NCBI GenBank assembly: GCA_040219275.1
Contig: JAVJSU010000059.1
Coordinates: forward strand, 22,523 to 86,522
DNA: 64,000 nt
Direction: 5' to 3'
From: JAVJSU01 sp040219275
Lineage (GTDB): Bacteria; Chloroflexota; Anaerolineae; Aggregatilineales; Phototrophicaceae
Shown here: piece by piece, positions 36,118 to 44,248 of the stretch
Numbering within the stretch: the stretch's first letter is position 1
How the letters are laid out: the number at the start of each line of letters is the position of its first letter
Made by a program: the position numbers and the translations under genes
Notes under the pieces: model-generated
The model's input: the letters and a program-made list of their open reading frames with translations, nothing else
Told to the model about the DNA's origin: nothing
Databases searched by the model: none

Positions 36118-37640
36118 CAACTTTACAAAATTTGGTCGTTAGGCATAAACCGCTCTTTGATGGTCTGGCTGAAATCTGGCTGGATGAAGGCGCACATGAA
36201 TTTACGCTTCTACAGGGCGATCAGGTGATCTTTCATTATCCGGGTAGGACTTCAGATGTTACGGCTGATGGAGATGCGCCAATCCTTGATATTCCGATTT
36301 TCTTCAACGGTAGAGCCGCGCTGTCCATGCGACTCATCGGGGTGGATACTGCGCTGATTCAACGGCGGCTAGATTTTCAAACGCAATTGCTTTCAGAAAT
36401 TTTGTCCCTTGAGGACGAACTAGAAGGCATGACGGTCGAACTCATCGACACACAGGATCAGATGCTCGCCCTCTATAAACTCGCCCGCTCGGTGCGTACT
36501 CAGTTTGAGCTTCCCGTTATTTTAGAAACGATTGTCCGTGAATCGTATGCCATCTTAAAAGTCGAAAACGTCAGCATCCTGTTACGCACAGATGATCCCA
36601 ACCTTATCATGCAATATCCTGATGATAAATTGCCCGCTTCTTTGCTGACCGATGCGCTAAGAGAGATTCAGAATCACGGGTACGAGATATTACAGCCTCC
36701 CAAAAATTACCAGAATTCCGGCATTTATAACGGCACGATCATCCCGATTGCGGTTCAGGAAAAAATTATCGGGTGTATCAGTTTTGTAAACCGCGTTGAA
36801 GGCTTTGACTCGCCGGGACTCAAGTTAGCCCGTGCACTCGCCGAAGAAGCCAGCGTGCAGATCGAAAAAGTCATTTTGCACCAGCGCACCTTAGAACAGG
36901 CGAAACTCGGTGCGGAGCTTAGCCTTGCCGCCAATATCCAGACGCAACTGCTCCCACAATCGATCCCGCAGATTGACGGCGTGGATTTATTTGCGATGTC
37001 GTTGCAGGCACGGCAAGTCGGCGGTGACTTTTACGACATGATGTATAAAGAAGGCGCACCGTTGACGATTGCTGTGGGCGATGTTGCTGGAAAGGGCATG
37101 TCTGCCGCGTTGCTGATGGCGATGACGCGCACGGTCTTCCGCACATGGACGAAAACCCTTGCCACCAATCAAGCCGGACCTTTATTAACGATGGTCAATG
37201 ATGATCTGTATGATGATTACACGCAGGTCAGCAGTTTTACGACGCTATTCGTGGGGCGCTATAATCCGGAAACACGGTTGTTGCGCTACGCCAATGCCGG
37301 ACATTCCCCCGTGATTTACTACACTAAGGATCAGGGTGCAGTTCTGATGACCGCGCTTGATATGCCACTCGGCGTTTTGCCCGATGTCGCCTTTGAAGAT
37401 GCCAGCATGACGCTTAACCCCGGCGATGTGTTGATCGTCGCTACGGATGGATTTAGCGAGGCGGGTGATTCCGGTGGTAATTTCTTCGGCTATGATCGTT
37501 TGTTGCAAATCGTAGAGAACAACGCGCATCAATCCGCCCAACTCATCACGCGGACGTTGTTTGATGCGATCCATTTATTTGAAGCGACTTCAAACCAGAA
37601 TGACGATCAGACGCTACTTGTGTTAAAGATTTTAAAATAA
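36114..37640 (+). CDS. GAF-domain PP2C-type phosphatase (SpoIIE/RsbU-like)
   Basis: This 508-aa cytoplasmic serine phosphatase should dephosphorylate the STAS protein encoded just upstream. An N-terminal unassigned region (1-105) and a short coiled helix (SEILSLEDELEGMTVELIDT) precede a GAF domain (about 120-255). The linker AELSLAANIQTQLLPQ leads to the PP2C-SpoIIE domain (about 285-508). Metal-binding motifs are visible: GGDFYDM (303-309), GDVAGKGMSAA, ANAGHSP, TDGFSEA and a final NDDQTLL. All the acidic metal ligands expected in this family are present. It is translationally coupled to the STAS gene. The GAF domain is the probable signal input. Confidence 0.93.
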   Translation: MTTLQNLVVRHKPLFDGLAEIWLDEGAHEFTLLQGDQVIFHYPGRTSDVTADGDAPILDIPIFFNGRAALSMRLIGVDTALIQRRLDFQTQLLSEILSLEDELEGMTVELIDTQDQMLALYKLARSVRTQFELPVILETIVRESYAILKVENVSILLRTDDPNLIMQYPDDKLPASLLTDALREIQNHGYEILQPPKNYQNSGIYNGTIIPIAVQEKIIGCISFVNRVEGFDSPGLKLARALAEEASVQIEKVILHQRTLEQAKLGAELSLAANIQTQLLPQSIPQIDGVDLFAMSLQARQVGGDFYDMMYKEGAPLTIAVGDVAGKGMSAALLMAMTRTVFRTWTKTLATNQAGPLLTMVNDDLYDDYTQVSSFTTLFVGRYNPETRLLRYANAGHSPVIYYTKDQGAVLMTALDMPLGVLPDVAFEDASMTLNPGDVLIVATDGFSEAGDSGGNFFGYDRLLQIVENNAHQSAQLITRTLFDAIHLFEATSNQNDDQTLLVLKILK

Positions 37641-37685
37641 ATTTCGCTCAACCGACTCATGAACACCTAGACGAAATTCATCAGC

Positions 37686-38108
37686 ATGAACCAGCAAGAG
37701 AGCATCCAGCTACAAATACCAGCCAGCCACGCACACCTTCATCTTGTAAGTGCGCTGATTCACGCATTTCTTAAGCCGCTTCGTCCGCCTGTTCATCCTG
37801 ATGAGCAGACGATTTACAATGTTCAATTGGCGGTACAGGAAGTTTGTGCAAATATTGTGGATCACGCCTACAAAGGCATGGACGATGGGATTATTATAAT
37901 AACGATATATTTAGAAAAATCGACTATACTTGTTGTAGAATTACAAGATCAGGGCAAAAGTTTTGATTTTGCCTCCGCTAAACCAGCAAATCTAAGAACT
38001 CCCCATGAACGGGGCTACGGGTTACATCTCATAAAACAATTACTCGACGATGTAATGTATGAGCAGTTATCCAATGGCAATCGCTGGAAATTACAGAAAC
38101 AACTTTGA
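37686..38108 (+). CDS. Anti-sigma regulatory factor, RsbW-type serine kinase
   Basis: This 140-aa GHKL kinase of the HATPase_c_2 family has the N box VQLAVQEVCANIVDHAYKG, the G1 box ELQDQGKSFD and the G2 box ERGYGLHLIKQL. It should phosphorylate the STAS protein at 35.8 kb and, in the unphosphorylated state, hold a target such as a sigma factor. No sigma factor gene is in the window, so its target may be a kinase or an unlinked sigma. It lies 45 bp after the phosphatase gene and 23 bp before a receiver gene, in the same orientation. Confidence 0.92.
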   Translation: MNQQESIQLQIPASHAHLHLVSALIHAFLKPLRPPVHPDEQTIYNVQLAVQEVCANIVDHAYKGMDDGIIIITIYLEKSTILVVELQDQGKSFDFASAKPANLRTPHERGYGLHLIKQLLDDVMYEQLSNGNRWKLQKQL

Positions 38109-38131
38109 ACACATAATAAGGGTAATAAACA

Positions 38132-38497
38132 ATGGCGACCATCCTCGTTGTTGATGATTATGCAGTTTCCTTACGCTTAATGAGCCATATCCTTAATCGT
38201 GCCGATCATGATGTGTTGACGGCAGATCATGGGTTAAACGCGCTGGATTTGCTAGAACAATATCAGATTGATCTAGTTATTCTTGATATTGATATGCCAG
38301 AAATAAATGGCATTGCCGTCCTCAAACGTATCCGCGCAGATGCCCGTTTTGCCACGCTTCCCGTCATCATGTTAACGGCAAGCGGTGATGACCGTGATCG
38401 CGTTGACGCTATAGACGCTGGTGCAGATGGTTTCCTGACGAAGCCGGCAAGTTCCGATGAAATTGTTGATGCAGTCAACCGATTATTAGATAATTAA
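38132..38497 (+). CDS. Stand-alone response regulator receiver protein
   Basis: This 121-aa receiver domain has no output. Key residues are ILVVDDYAV (acidic pair), LVILDIDMPEING (phospho-acceptor), MLTAS (Thr) and LTKPAS (Lys). It has an AAGGG ribosome binding site nine bases upstream of ATG 38,132. It is placed between the RsbW-type kinase and the LOV hybrid kinase and could carry phosphate from the latter to the partner-switching proteins. Confidence 0.92.
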   Translation: MATILVVDDYAVSLRLMSHILNRADHDVLTADHGLNALDLLEQYQIDLVILDIDMPEINGIAVLKRIRADARFATLPVIMLTASGDDRDRVDAIDAGADGFLTKPASSDEIVDAVNRLLDN

Positions 38498-38507
38498 GAC
38501 GCTCACT

Positions 38508-41456
38508 ATGGCTAAGACTTTACAAGAATTTATACGAAACAGTCTGTTTCTTGCGGGGTACGCGTTTGTTGCAGGGCTGTTAAGTTTGGGAATCTTGCTT
38601 TTCAATGGACCTGAAGTGGTTGTGATTCTGCTGATTGTGCCGATACTCTTTGCGTCGGGATATTACATCTTCAGTGGAATCAACCAACTGCGTGCCGTTC
38701 AAGATTATCAGCAGGATGTGGACGAAGACATTAAGGCAGTCCGCTCACAACATCAGACGGTATTAGACCGCATGACGCAAGGGGTCATTCTCACTGATCT
38801 AAGCGATACAGTTGAATACATCAACGCTTATGCCAGCAAATTGACGGGTTTTTCACTGGACGACTTAAAGGGTAAGCGCATTTACGAAAGCCTGCTCACC
38901 GCCGATGAGCGCGAAAATATGCGCCGCCGCACGCGTGAAACCGCAACAGGCAAAAACAATAACTATGATTTACAAATTCAACGTAAGAATGGCAATACCG
39001 CATGGCTACGGGTGAATAGCGCCCCGATGCGCGATGATAGCGGTGCCGTGCTCGGCGCGATTCATAACCTGACGGACATCACCGAGCAGAAAAGCGCGCT
39101 GGATGCTCTGGCAACTAGCCACGGTCATTTGCGTGCCATCCTGAACAATATTCCGCTGGTCTTGTTTATGGTCGATACGGATGGCGTTTTCACACTTTCA
39201 GAAGGGCTAGGCTTAAACGCGCTTCAACTTTCCTCAGGGGAAGTGGTGGGCAAGACGATTTTTGATGTTTATGGGGACTTCCCGCAAATCATCAACGATT
39301 ATCAGCGTGCTTTACAGGGCGATTCCTTCCAGACAGTCGTGGATTTTGGCGGGTTAATTTTTGAAACTTTTTACAGCCCACTCTCTGATGAAGATGGCGC
39401 GGTTACGGGGATTATCGGTGTCGCCATTGATGTTACCCAGCGCACTGCGGTGGAAAAAGACCTGCGTTTACGCACACAGGCAATCGAATATAGCGCAACC
39501 GGAATCACGATTGCGGATGCAACAAAGCCCGATATTCCGATCATTTATGCCAATCAAGCCATGCTAGAAATTACGGGTTTCGCGCTTGCTGAAGTGCTGG
39601 GGCGAAATTGCCGCTTCTTACAGGGGGATGACCGCGACCAACCGGAACTTGATGTGATCCGGCAGGCAATTAGAGAAAATAAGCCCTGCAAAACAATCGT
39701 GCGGAATTATCGCAAAAATGGCGAGATGTTCTACAACGAACTGAGCATTACACCGGTAGAAAACGAACACGGCGAAGTGACCCATTTTGCCGGGGTGATG
39801 AATGATGTGACTGAACGCATCAACGCGCAGGAAACACTGTCCGAAGCACGCGATCAGGCATTGGAAGCCTCGCGCCTAAAATCCGAATTTCTGGCGACCA
39901 TGAGCCATGAAATCCGTACTCCCATGAACGGCATCATCGGCATGACGGAATTATTGATGGACTCCGATTTGCATGGTGAACAGCAAGAATTCGCCAAAAT
40001 CGTCTTCGATGAAGCCCACAATCTGCTGAATATCATCAACACGATTCTTGATTTTTCCCGCATTGAAGCCAACAAATTGCTGATCCATGAAGAAGTCACC
40101 AACCTGCATGATATTGTGGACGGCATTGGTGAAGCCTTCGCATCGAACGCCCGTGCAAAATCACTCCCGCTGTATATTGAACTCATGCCGGAGGTTCCAG
40201 TTTATATTTTAGGGGATGCGTTGCGCCTCCGTCAGATCATCACCAACCTCGTCGATAATGCGCTCAAATTTACCCATGAGGGCGAGGTCGTCTTGCGTGT
40301 AGATGCACAGCATAACGCTGATGACACGGTACTCATCCAGATTAAGGTGAGTGATACGGGCATCGGCTTAGAACAGGACGGGCTTGATCGACTCTTTGAG
40401 CCATTTACACAGGCAGATGGCTCTACTACCCGTAAATATGGCGGTACCGGTCTGGGTTTGACGATCAGTAAACGCCTTACCGAACTGATGGGCGGGCAAA
40501 TTTCGGTGGAAAGTGAAATTGGTGTGGGGTCAACCTTCTCGCTAGATATTCCGTTTAAATTGCCGGACTCAAGTGAAGGTTTGGGGGGAGCTTCATCACA
40601 GGGTAAGCTGAATGAAAAAGCACTCAATTCGCTCCATGTGCTAGTGATGACGAGTTCAAAAACACAGGCGGAAATTTTACAACGTCATCTCGCTGATCGC
40701 GGGGTTGGGCATCAAAAAACAGTCTACTCGATGCCTGATGTTATGGATGAATTAAAGCATAACACACCCTCAGACACGCCCTATAACGTGGTCATTGTGG
40801 ATACACTACCCGCCAATGTCGCCGATTCCGCCTTTATGCTGGCGCATGATACGCTTATCAATACCACCGGATTAGCCGTGATTGTTTTGTCGGATGTATC
40901 AACTAACGTCTTCCGTACATTAGCGGCATCTGTAGATACGCTACAGGTTGTGAATAAGCCGTTCAAACAGGCACAACTTTATCGTGCGCTCCTTTCCATC
41001 GCTGACCGTGCACCGTCCGCGTCGCACATACCGGAATCCACTCCTGCACCCATTACACCCAAAACATTGAAGCGTGTGCTGGTCGTGGAAGACAACCCGC
41101 TGAACCGTGAAGTCACCGAGCGTCAGCTAGAACATCTCGGTTACAGCGCCGCCAGCGCAGAGAACGGCAAAGACGCGCTGGACGTGCTCGGAAGGGACAG
41201 GAATTTTGATCTGATTTTGATGGATTGTCAGATGCCGGAAATGGATGGCTTTGAAGCGACACGCCAAATCCGCAAAGGCGAAAAAGCACAGGGGAACGGC
41301 ACACATCTCACGATTGTTGCCATGACAGCCAACGCCATGAAGGGTGATCGGGAGAAGTGCATTTCTGCGGGCATGGATGATTACATCAGTAAACCTGTGA
41401 AAATTGATGTGTTGCGTGGTGTGTTAGAAAAGTGGATTATCGCGCCGTCAGATTGA
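38508..41456 (+). CDS. LOV/PAS hybrid histidine kinase
   Basis: This is a 982-aa hybrid kinase. Two membrane helices (about 13-33 and 37-56) precede PAS1 (80-195) and PAS2 (203-315). A LOV-type PAS domain (about 325-437) follows, with the photoactive-cysteine motif GRNCRFLQG (C368) and the FMN-contact residues N400 and N410 (NYRKNGEMFYN). After it come HisKA (H467 in MSHEIRTPMN), HATPase_c (570-685; N box NLVDNALKF, G2 GTGLGL), a degenerate receiver (about 708-835) and a canonical receiver (855-978; D906). In the degenerate receiver T715-S716 replace the acidic pair. M431 stands where LOV domains normally have the flavin-contacting Gln (FAGVMND). It starts 11 bp after the receiver gene and is the likely blue-light or redox input of the cluster. 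Confidence 0.9.
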   Translation: MAKTLQEFIRNSLFLAGYAFVAGLLSLGILLFNGPEVVVILLIVPILFASGYYIFSGINQLRAVQDYQQDVDEDIKAVRSQHQTVLDRMTQGVILTDLSDTVEYINAYASKLTGFSLDDLKGKRIYESLLTADERENMRRRTRETATGKNNNYDLQIQRKNGNTAWLRVNSAPMRDDSGAVLGAIHNLTDITEQKSALDALATSHGHLRAILNNIPLVLFMVDTDGVFTLSEGLGLNALQLSSGEVVGKTIFDVYGDFPQIINDYQRALQGDSFQTVVDFGGLIFETFYSPLSDEDGAVTGIIGVAIDVTQRTAVEKDLRLRTQAIEYSATGITIADATKPDIPIIYANQAMLEITGFALAEVLGRNCRFLQGDDRDQPELDVIRQAIRENKPCKTIVRNYRKNGEMFYNELSITPVENEHGEVTHFAGVMNDVTERINAQETLSEARDQALEASRLKSEFLATMSHEIRTPMNGIIGMTELLMDSDLHGEQQEFAKIVFDEAHNLLNIINTILDFSRIEANKLLIHEEVTNLHDIVDGIGEAFASNARAKSLPLYIELMPEVPVYILGDALRLRQIITNLVDNALKFTHEGEVVLRVDAQHNADDTVLIQIKVSDTGIGLEQDGLDRLFEPFTQADGSTTRKYGGTGLGLTISKRLTELMGGQISVESEIGVGSTFSLDIPFKLPDSSEGLGGASSQGKLNEKALNSLHVLVMTSSKTQAEILQRHLADRGVGHQKTVYSMPDVMDELKHNTPSDTPYNVVIVDTLPANVADSAFMLAHDTLINTTGLAVIVLSDVSTNVFRTLAASVDTLQVVNKPFKQAQLYRALLSIADRAPSASHIPESTPAPITPKTLKRVLVVEDNPLNREVTERQLEHLGYSAASAENGKDALDVLGRDRNFDLILMDCQMPEMDGFEATRQIRKGEKAQGNGTHLTIVAMTANAMKGDREKCISAGMDDYISKPVKIDVLRGVLEKWIIAPSD

Positions 41457-41845
41457 TGATAGTTCTTAATCAGTGACCAGAATTCTTTTTAAGGTGAACA
41501 GTTGTGAAAATGGCTTTTGGCTTTCGTCTAAGAAGCCACCATTCTTACTAAAAACTAATCACTGCTCTGTTGCAAGGTCGTAAAAGTGGCTTAACCAAAC
41601 CGCATTGGGCTGAAACCCCAATGCTGGAATGATTTTTGAAACCCCACTGAAGTGGGCTGTTTTCACAAATGTACGGGAAGAAGAGCCTACTTCAGCAGGG
41701 TTTTATACTAGCGTAGCCAATGGGTTTCAGCCATTGGCGGCACTTTGCAACAGAGCAACTAATCACTAAAAACTCTGCAATCATGGTCTTTTACCACAAA
41801 ACGACCCTCATTCATGATCGTTTGCTCATTCAGAACTGACATTAC
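41457..41845. repeat. Repeat family 2 copy, split by a MITE-like insertion
   Basis: This 389-bp gene-free gap contains a left arm with TTTAAGGTGAACA (41,488-41,500) and a 55-bp right arm at 41,785-41,839. The right arm matches 48,163-48,217 at 49 of 55 positions. Between the arms lies the small mobile element at 41,563-41,757. The second copy at 48.05-48.22 kb is uninterrupted. Confidence 0.75.
41563..41757. mobile_element. 195-bp MITE-like element with 13-bp TIRs and 9-bp target duplication
   Basis: The element begins with TGCTCTGTTGCAA (41,563-41,575) and ends with its exact reverse complement TTGCAACAGAGCA (41,745-41,757). The flanking 9-mers ACTAATCAC at 41,554-41,562 and 41,758-41,766 are identical and immediately adjacent, as expected for a target site duplication. 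Inside are several hairpins (GCATTGGG/CCCAATGC; CCCAC TGAA GTGGG; GCCAATGG/CCATTGGC). It has no coding capacity. A related copy with a 12/13 matching left end starts at 63,861. The TIR core CTGTTGCAA recalls IS6-family ends, but those give 8-bp duplications, so the parent transposase is unknown. Confidence 0.85.
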
Positions 41846-42277
41846 TCAGGCAAGCTGGGATGCGGAAGCGGTGCTCTGCGAAAAGAGGATGATGCTTGCT
41901 TCTCCATAGGCTTCACCGGAGGCGGCGATAAGCGCCATATAGCCGCGCTGTCGGGTGTGCTCTGCTGGAATGGTGAAATTTGCCGAGCCTGCTGTAAATG
42001 TGCTCTGATAGGCGTGCGGACCGTTTCTCCCTGCGATTACAAGACCTATCGGCGTGCCATCACTGACCGCCTGTGCAGTAACCACCACCTGAATCGCCTG
42101 TCCGGTGTTGGCGTTATCGGTGACAGCAATCGTTAAAATGCCAGTGGGTAATACCGTCGGGGAACTGACGCAAGCGGAAAAAACAATCATACAAACGATA
42201 ACAACGGTAAATGGTTGTAACCACCGCCGAAGCACAAATCGTAACAAACTTCTGGACGTAATGCGTCCTGTCAACAT
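41846..42277 (-). CDS. Putative small lipoprotein
   Basis: This 143-aa exported protein has a basic N terminus and a hydrophobic stretch ending in the lipobox FSAC (C36), so it is probably lipidated and membrane-anchored outside. The mature part is a single beta-rich domain of about 100 residues (ILTIAVTDNANTGQAIQVVV...) resembling an Ig-like or carbohydrate-binding sandwich; I cannot assign a family. ATG 42,277 is taken as start, one codon after a TTG. The n-region of the signal (about 22 residues) is unusually long, so the true start could be further in. It lies downstream of a DUF1980 gene on the same strand. Confidence 0.6.
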   Translation of the reverse strand: MLTGRITSRSLLRFVLRRWLQPFTVVIVCMIVFSACVSSPTVLPTGILTIAVTDNANTGQAIQVVVTAQAVSDGTPIGLVIAGRNGPHAYQSTFTAGSANFTIPAEHTRQRGYMALIAASGEAYGEASIILFSQSTASASQLA

Positions 42278-42372
42278 CAAGGCGAAATGTGCCTTCCTTC
42301 TAAAATAACTTACTTCAACTACCTAAGTTTCTGATGATATACCTTCTGTTTCCATCCTGTATTCAAACTACG

Positions 42373-43146
42373 TTAGGGATACAAATAGGGATGTTCGGGT
42401 TGGTCAATGATAGTGACGTTCTCCGCCATCAGAATCGGTGTGGTCGTTCCGCGAAAATCCGCCGCGAGAAACGCCCCCTCGACCTGTATCCATTCGCCAT
42501 CAACGATGTTATCCGACCCTGCAAGATAGACCGGCACACCAATCGCGCTGGCATCCGCTACACAACAACTGAGTGTGAATCGCGCCACCATAAAATGATC
42601 TGCGCCAAAACCCGGCTCACGATATACGAATCCGGTTAAATCTGCCGGAAGTCCATCAAACGCAGACGGCACATCCTGATTAAACACGCGTAGCCAATCC
42701 AGCACATTACGGTCAATCGGCGCAAGATTAAAGGCTGTGGCAGTGTTAAAATTGGTCGCGCTCAGGCTAATATTGCCCTGTACCGCCGCCGCGCCGAGGG
42801 GTTGCGAGGGAATCAATGTGCCAAACACCAGCGGGAGGGAGACAATCGCCAGCACCGACCACGATACGTTGAGTTGATGCCCGATGGTGACTTTTTCGGC
42901 GCGTTTCTGCCGGAGCAATCCATAAAGCACCGCGCCACCCAGCAAAAAGAGAATACCCACCGCCACATAAGAGAACCACGCAAAGCGGATATTTACATAA
43001 TTGGTCAGGTTACCCGTCAGGATGTTATAGGCAAAGTACACGCCGAAGCCCATCAAAACAGCGAATTTCGCCCACGCGTGCTGGCGTTCGGTAAAAATAA
43101 TACGCTTATTATCCTGCGACAGGTCGATCTTTTTTGTAATTTGCAT
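42373..43146 (-). CDS. TIGR03943/DUF1980 family membrane protein (YcgQ-like)
   Basis: This is a 257-aa protein. Four helices cover the first half (about 28-45, 55-75, 95-115 and a shorter one). The C-terminal soluble domain has the family hallmark SCCVADASAIGVPVYL and GEWIQVEGAF. In most bacteria the partner is the YcgR-type permease (UPF0718), but none is adjacent here. The CC pair suggests metal or redox chemistry at the outer face; this is inference. The start ATG 43,146 has GAGG six bases upstream. Confidence 0.82.
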   Translation of the reverse strand: MQITKKIDLSQDNKRIIFTERQHAWAKFAVLMGFGVYFAYNILTGNLTNYVNIRFAWFSYVAVGILFLLGGAVLYGLLRQKRAEKVTIGHQLNVSWSVLAIVSLPLVFGTLIPSQPLGAAAVQGNISLSATNFNTATAFNLAPIDRNVLDWLRVFNQDVPSAFDGLPADLTGFVYREPGFGADHFMVARFTLSCCVADASAIGVPVYLAGSDNIVDGEWIQVEGAFLAADFRGTTTPILMAENVTIIDQPEHPYLYP

Positions 43147-43265
43147 CGCTTCCTCAAAATATGCTAATCAATATGATGGGTGGATGTTGTGGGGCGAAGG
43201 TTGAAGCTGATTCATCCACTATTCTATCGAGAATTTCCCCATTTAGGCAATCCCTATAGCCTGTC

Positions 43266-43640
43266 TTAATCCGCACTGACAGATTGATTTACGGTAGAGT
43301 CCTCTATATCGTGGGCGATGAATCCGTGTCCCTGTAACCATTCCTTGAGTTTATCCATGCCCGGTTCCGTCAACATTGCCCCGCGATCAATCCCGCGTGG
43401 GGTGTCGCCTGCCGGTAAAAAGTCCGGCTCGGCATAGGGCAAATCTTCGCCAAAATTAGCGATGACGAGGGTCGGCACGGCAAGAAATCCCGTCCACTTG
43501 AGCACCCGTTCACGGGCGGTCATATCCTGATCGATAAATATTTCTCGATAGGGAACATCATGTGCGATTAAAACACGTTTGGCGAGTGTAACGAAGGGGC
43601 ATCCTGACGTGCGAGTATACATCACAAGTTCTTTGTCCAC
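43266..43640 (-). CDS. Glutaredoxin-like protein
   Basis: This is a 124-aa thioredoxin-fold protein. The N-terminal strand-helix unit VMYTRTSGCPF carries a single redox cysteine C14 (CPF, monothiol type). The cis-Pro loop is VPTLVI near residue 56. A 45-residue extension follows with a Pro/Asp-rich loop and a helix. The start is a GTG at 43,640 with AAGGA upstream. Role: thiol-disulfide exchange or glutathionylation control in the cytosol. It is monocistronic. Confidence 0.8.
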   Translation of the reverse strand: MDKELVMYTRTSGCPFVTLAKRVLIAHDVPYREIFIDQDMTARERVLKWTGFLAVPTLVIANFGEDLPYAEPDFLPAGDTPRGIDRGAMLTEPGMDKLKEWLQGHGFIAHDIEDSTVNQSVSAD

Positions 43641-43806
43641 GTTGATTGTCCTTGTAGCTTACATCTACATCCAGAGGGATTGACAATAAACACCATTAAA
43701 AAGCTATTTTCATCCAAGCATATTACAAACTTATTATAATTAAAAGAGAAGCACCTTAATGTTCGGATAACAGATAGCGCAAAAACAGAAAAATGGAGGC
43801 TCAACC

Positions 43807-44073
43807 GTGTGTAGAAACATCAAGACGTTGTTTAATTTTGAACCACCCGCCAGCGAGGATGAGGTGCAGGCGGCGGCATTGCAATATGTCCGTAAGGTGA
43901 GCGGATTCACGAAACCATCCAAAGCTAATGAAGCGGCATTTAACGCCACGGTAGAAGCCATCGCAAAAATTACCGGCGCGTTGCTCGCCTCACTGGAAAC
44001 CAACGCGCCGCCGAAAGACCGTGACGAGGAAGTCGCCAAAGCCCGCGCCCGTTCCGCCCAACGTTTCGGCTAA
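43807..44073 (+). CDS. DUF2277 family protein
   Basis: This 88-aa protein matches DUF2277: MCRNIKTLFNFEPPAS at the N terminus, ALQYVRKVSGFTKPSKANE and IAKITGALLASLETNAPP. The family shows a conserved CRNI.LFNF.PPA start, which supports the GTG at 43,807; a strong GGAGG lies at 43,795-43,799. It is a small helical cytosolic protein of unknown function, widespread in Actinobacteria and Chloroflexi. Cys2 is conserved and could bind metal. It is divergent from the glutaredoxin-like gene. Confidence 0.92.
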   Translation: MCRNIKTLFNFEPPASEDEVQAAALQYVRKVSGFTKPSKANEAAFNATVEAIAKITGALLASLETNAPPKDRDEEVAKARARSAQRFG

Positions 44074-44147
44074 ATCACGGGATAGAGATGGGGCGACTAG
44101 CTTGGTCGCCCGCCTCAGTGTTATCGAATTAAATGTTCAAACGTCAA

Positions 44148-44193
44148 CAGCAGGGTTTTACACTTGAGTAGCCAATGGGTTTCAGCCATTGGC
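44148..44193. repeat. Truncated copy of the palindromic repeat (right end only)
   Basis: CAGCAGGGTTTTA and TAGCCAATGGGTTTCAGCCA, ending in TTGGCG, match 41,692-41,739 almost base for base, but the left two thirds and both TIRs are missing. The GCCAATGG/CCATTGGC arms still form an 8-bp hairpin. Confidence 0.8.
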
Positions 44194-44201
44194 GTTAACC
44201 A

Positions 44202-44244
44202 TAAAATACCTACCCTTGAAAGGGATTTAGGGAGGGGTATTTTT
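44202..44244 (-). terminator. Terminator of the SH3-domain protein gene
   Basis: AAAATACC (44,203-44,210) pairs with GGTATTTT (44,236-44,243), with an inner CCCTT/AAGGG stem. On the minus strand it ends in TATTTTAT and lies directly behind the SH3 gene stop. It resembles the nested palindromes at 58.97-59.2 kb. Confidence 0.65.
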
Positions 44245-44248
44245 GAAC

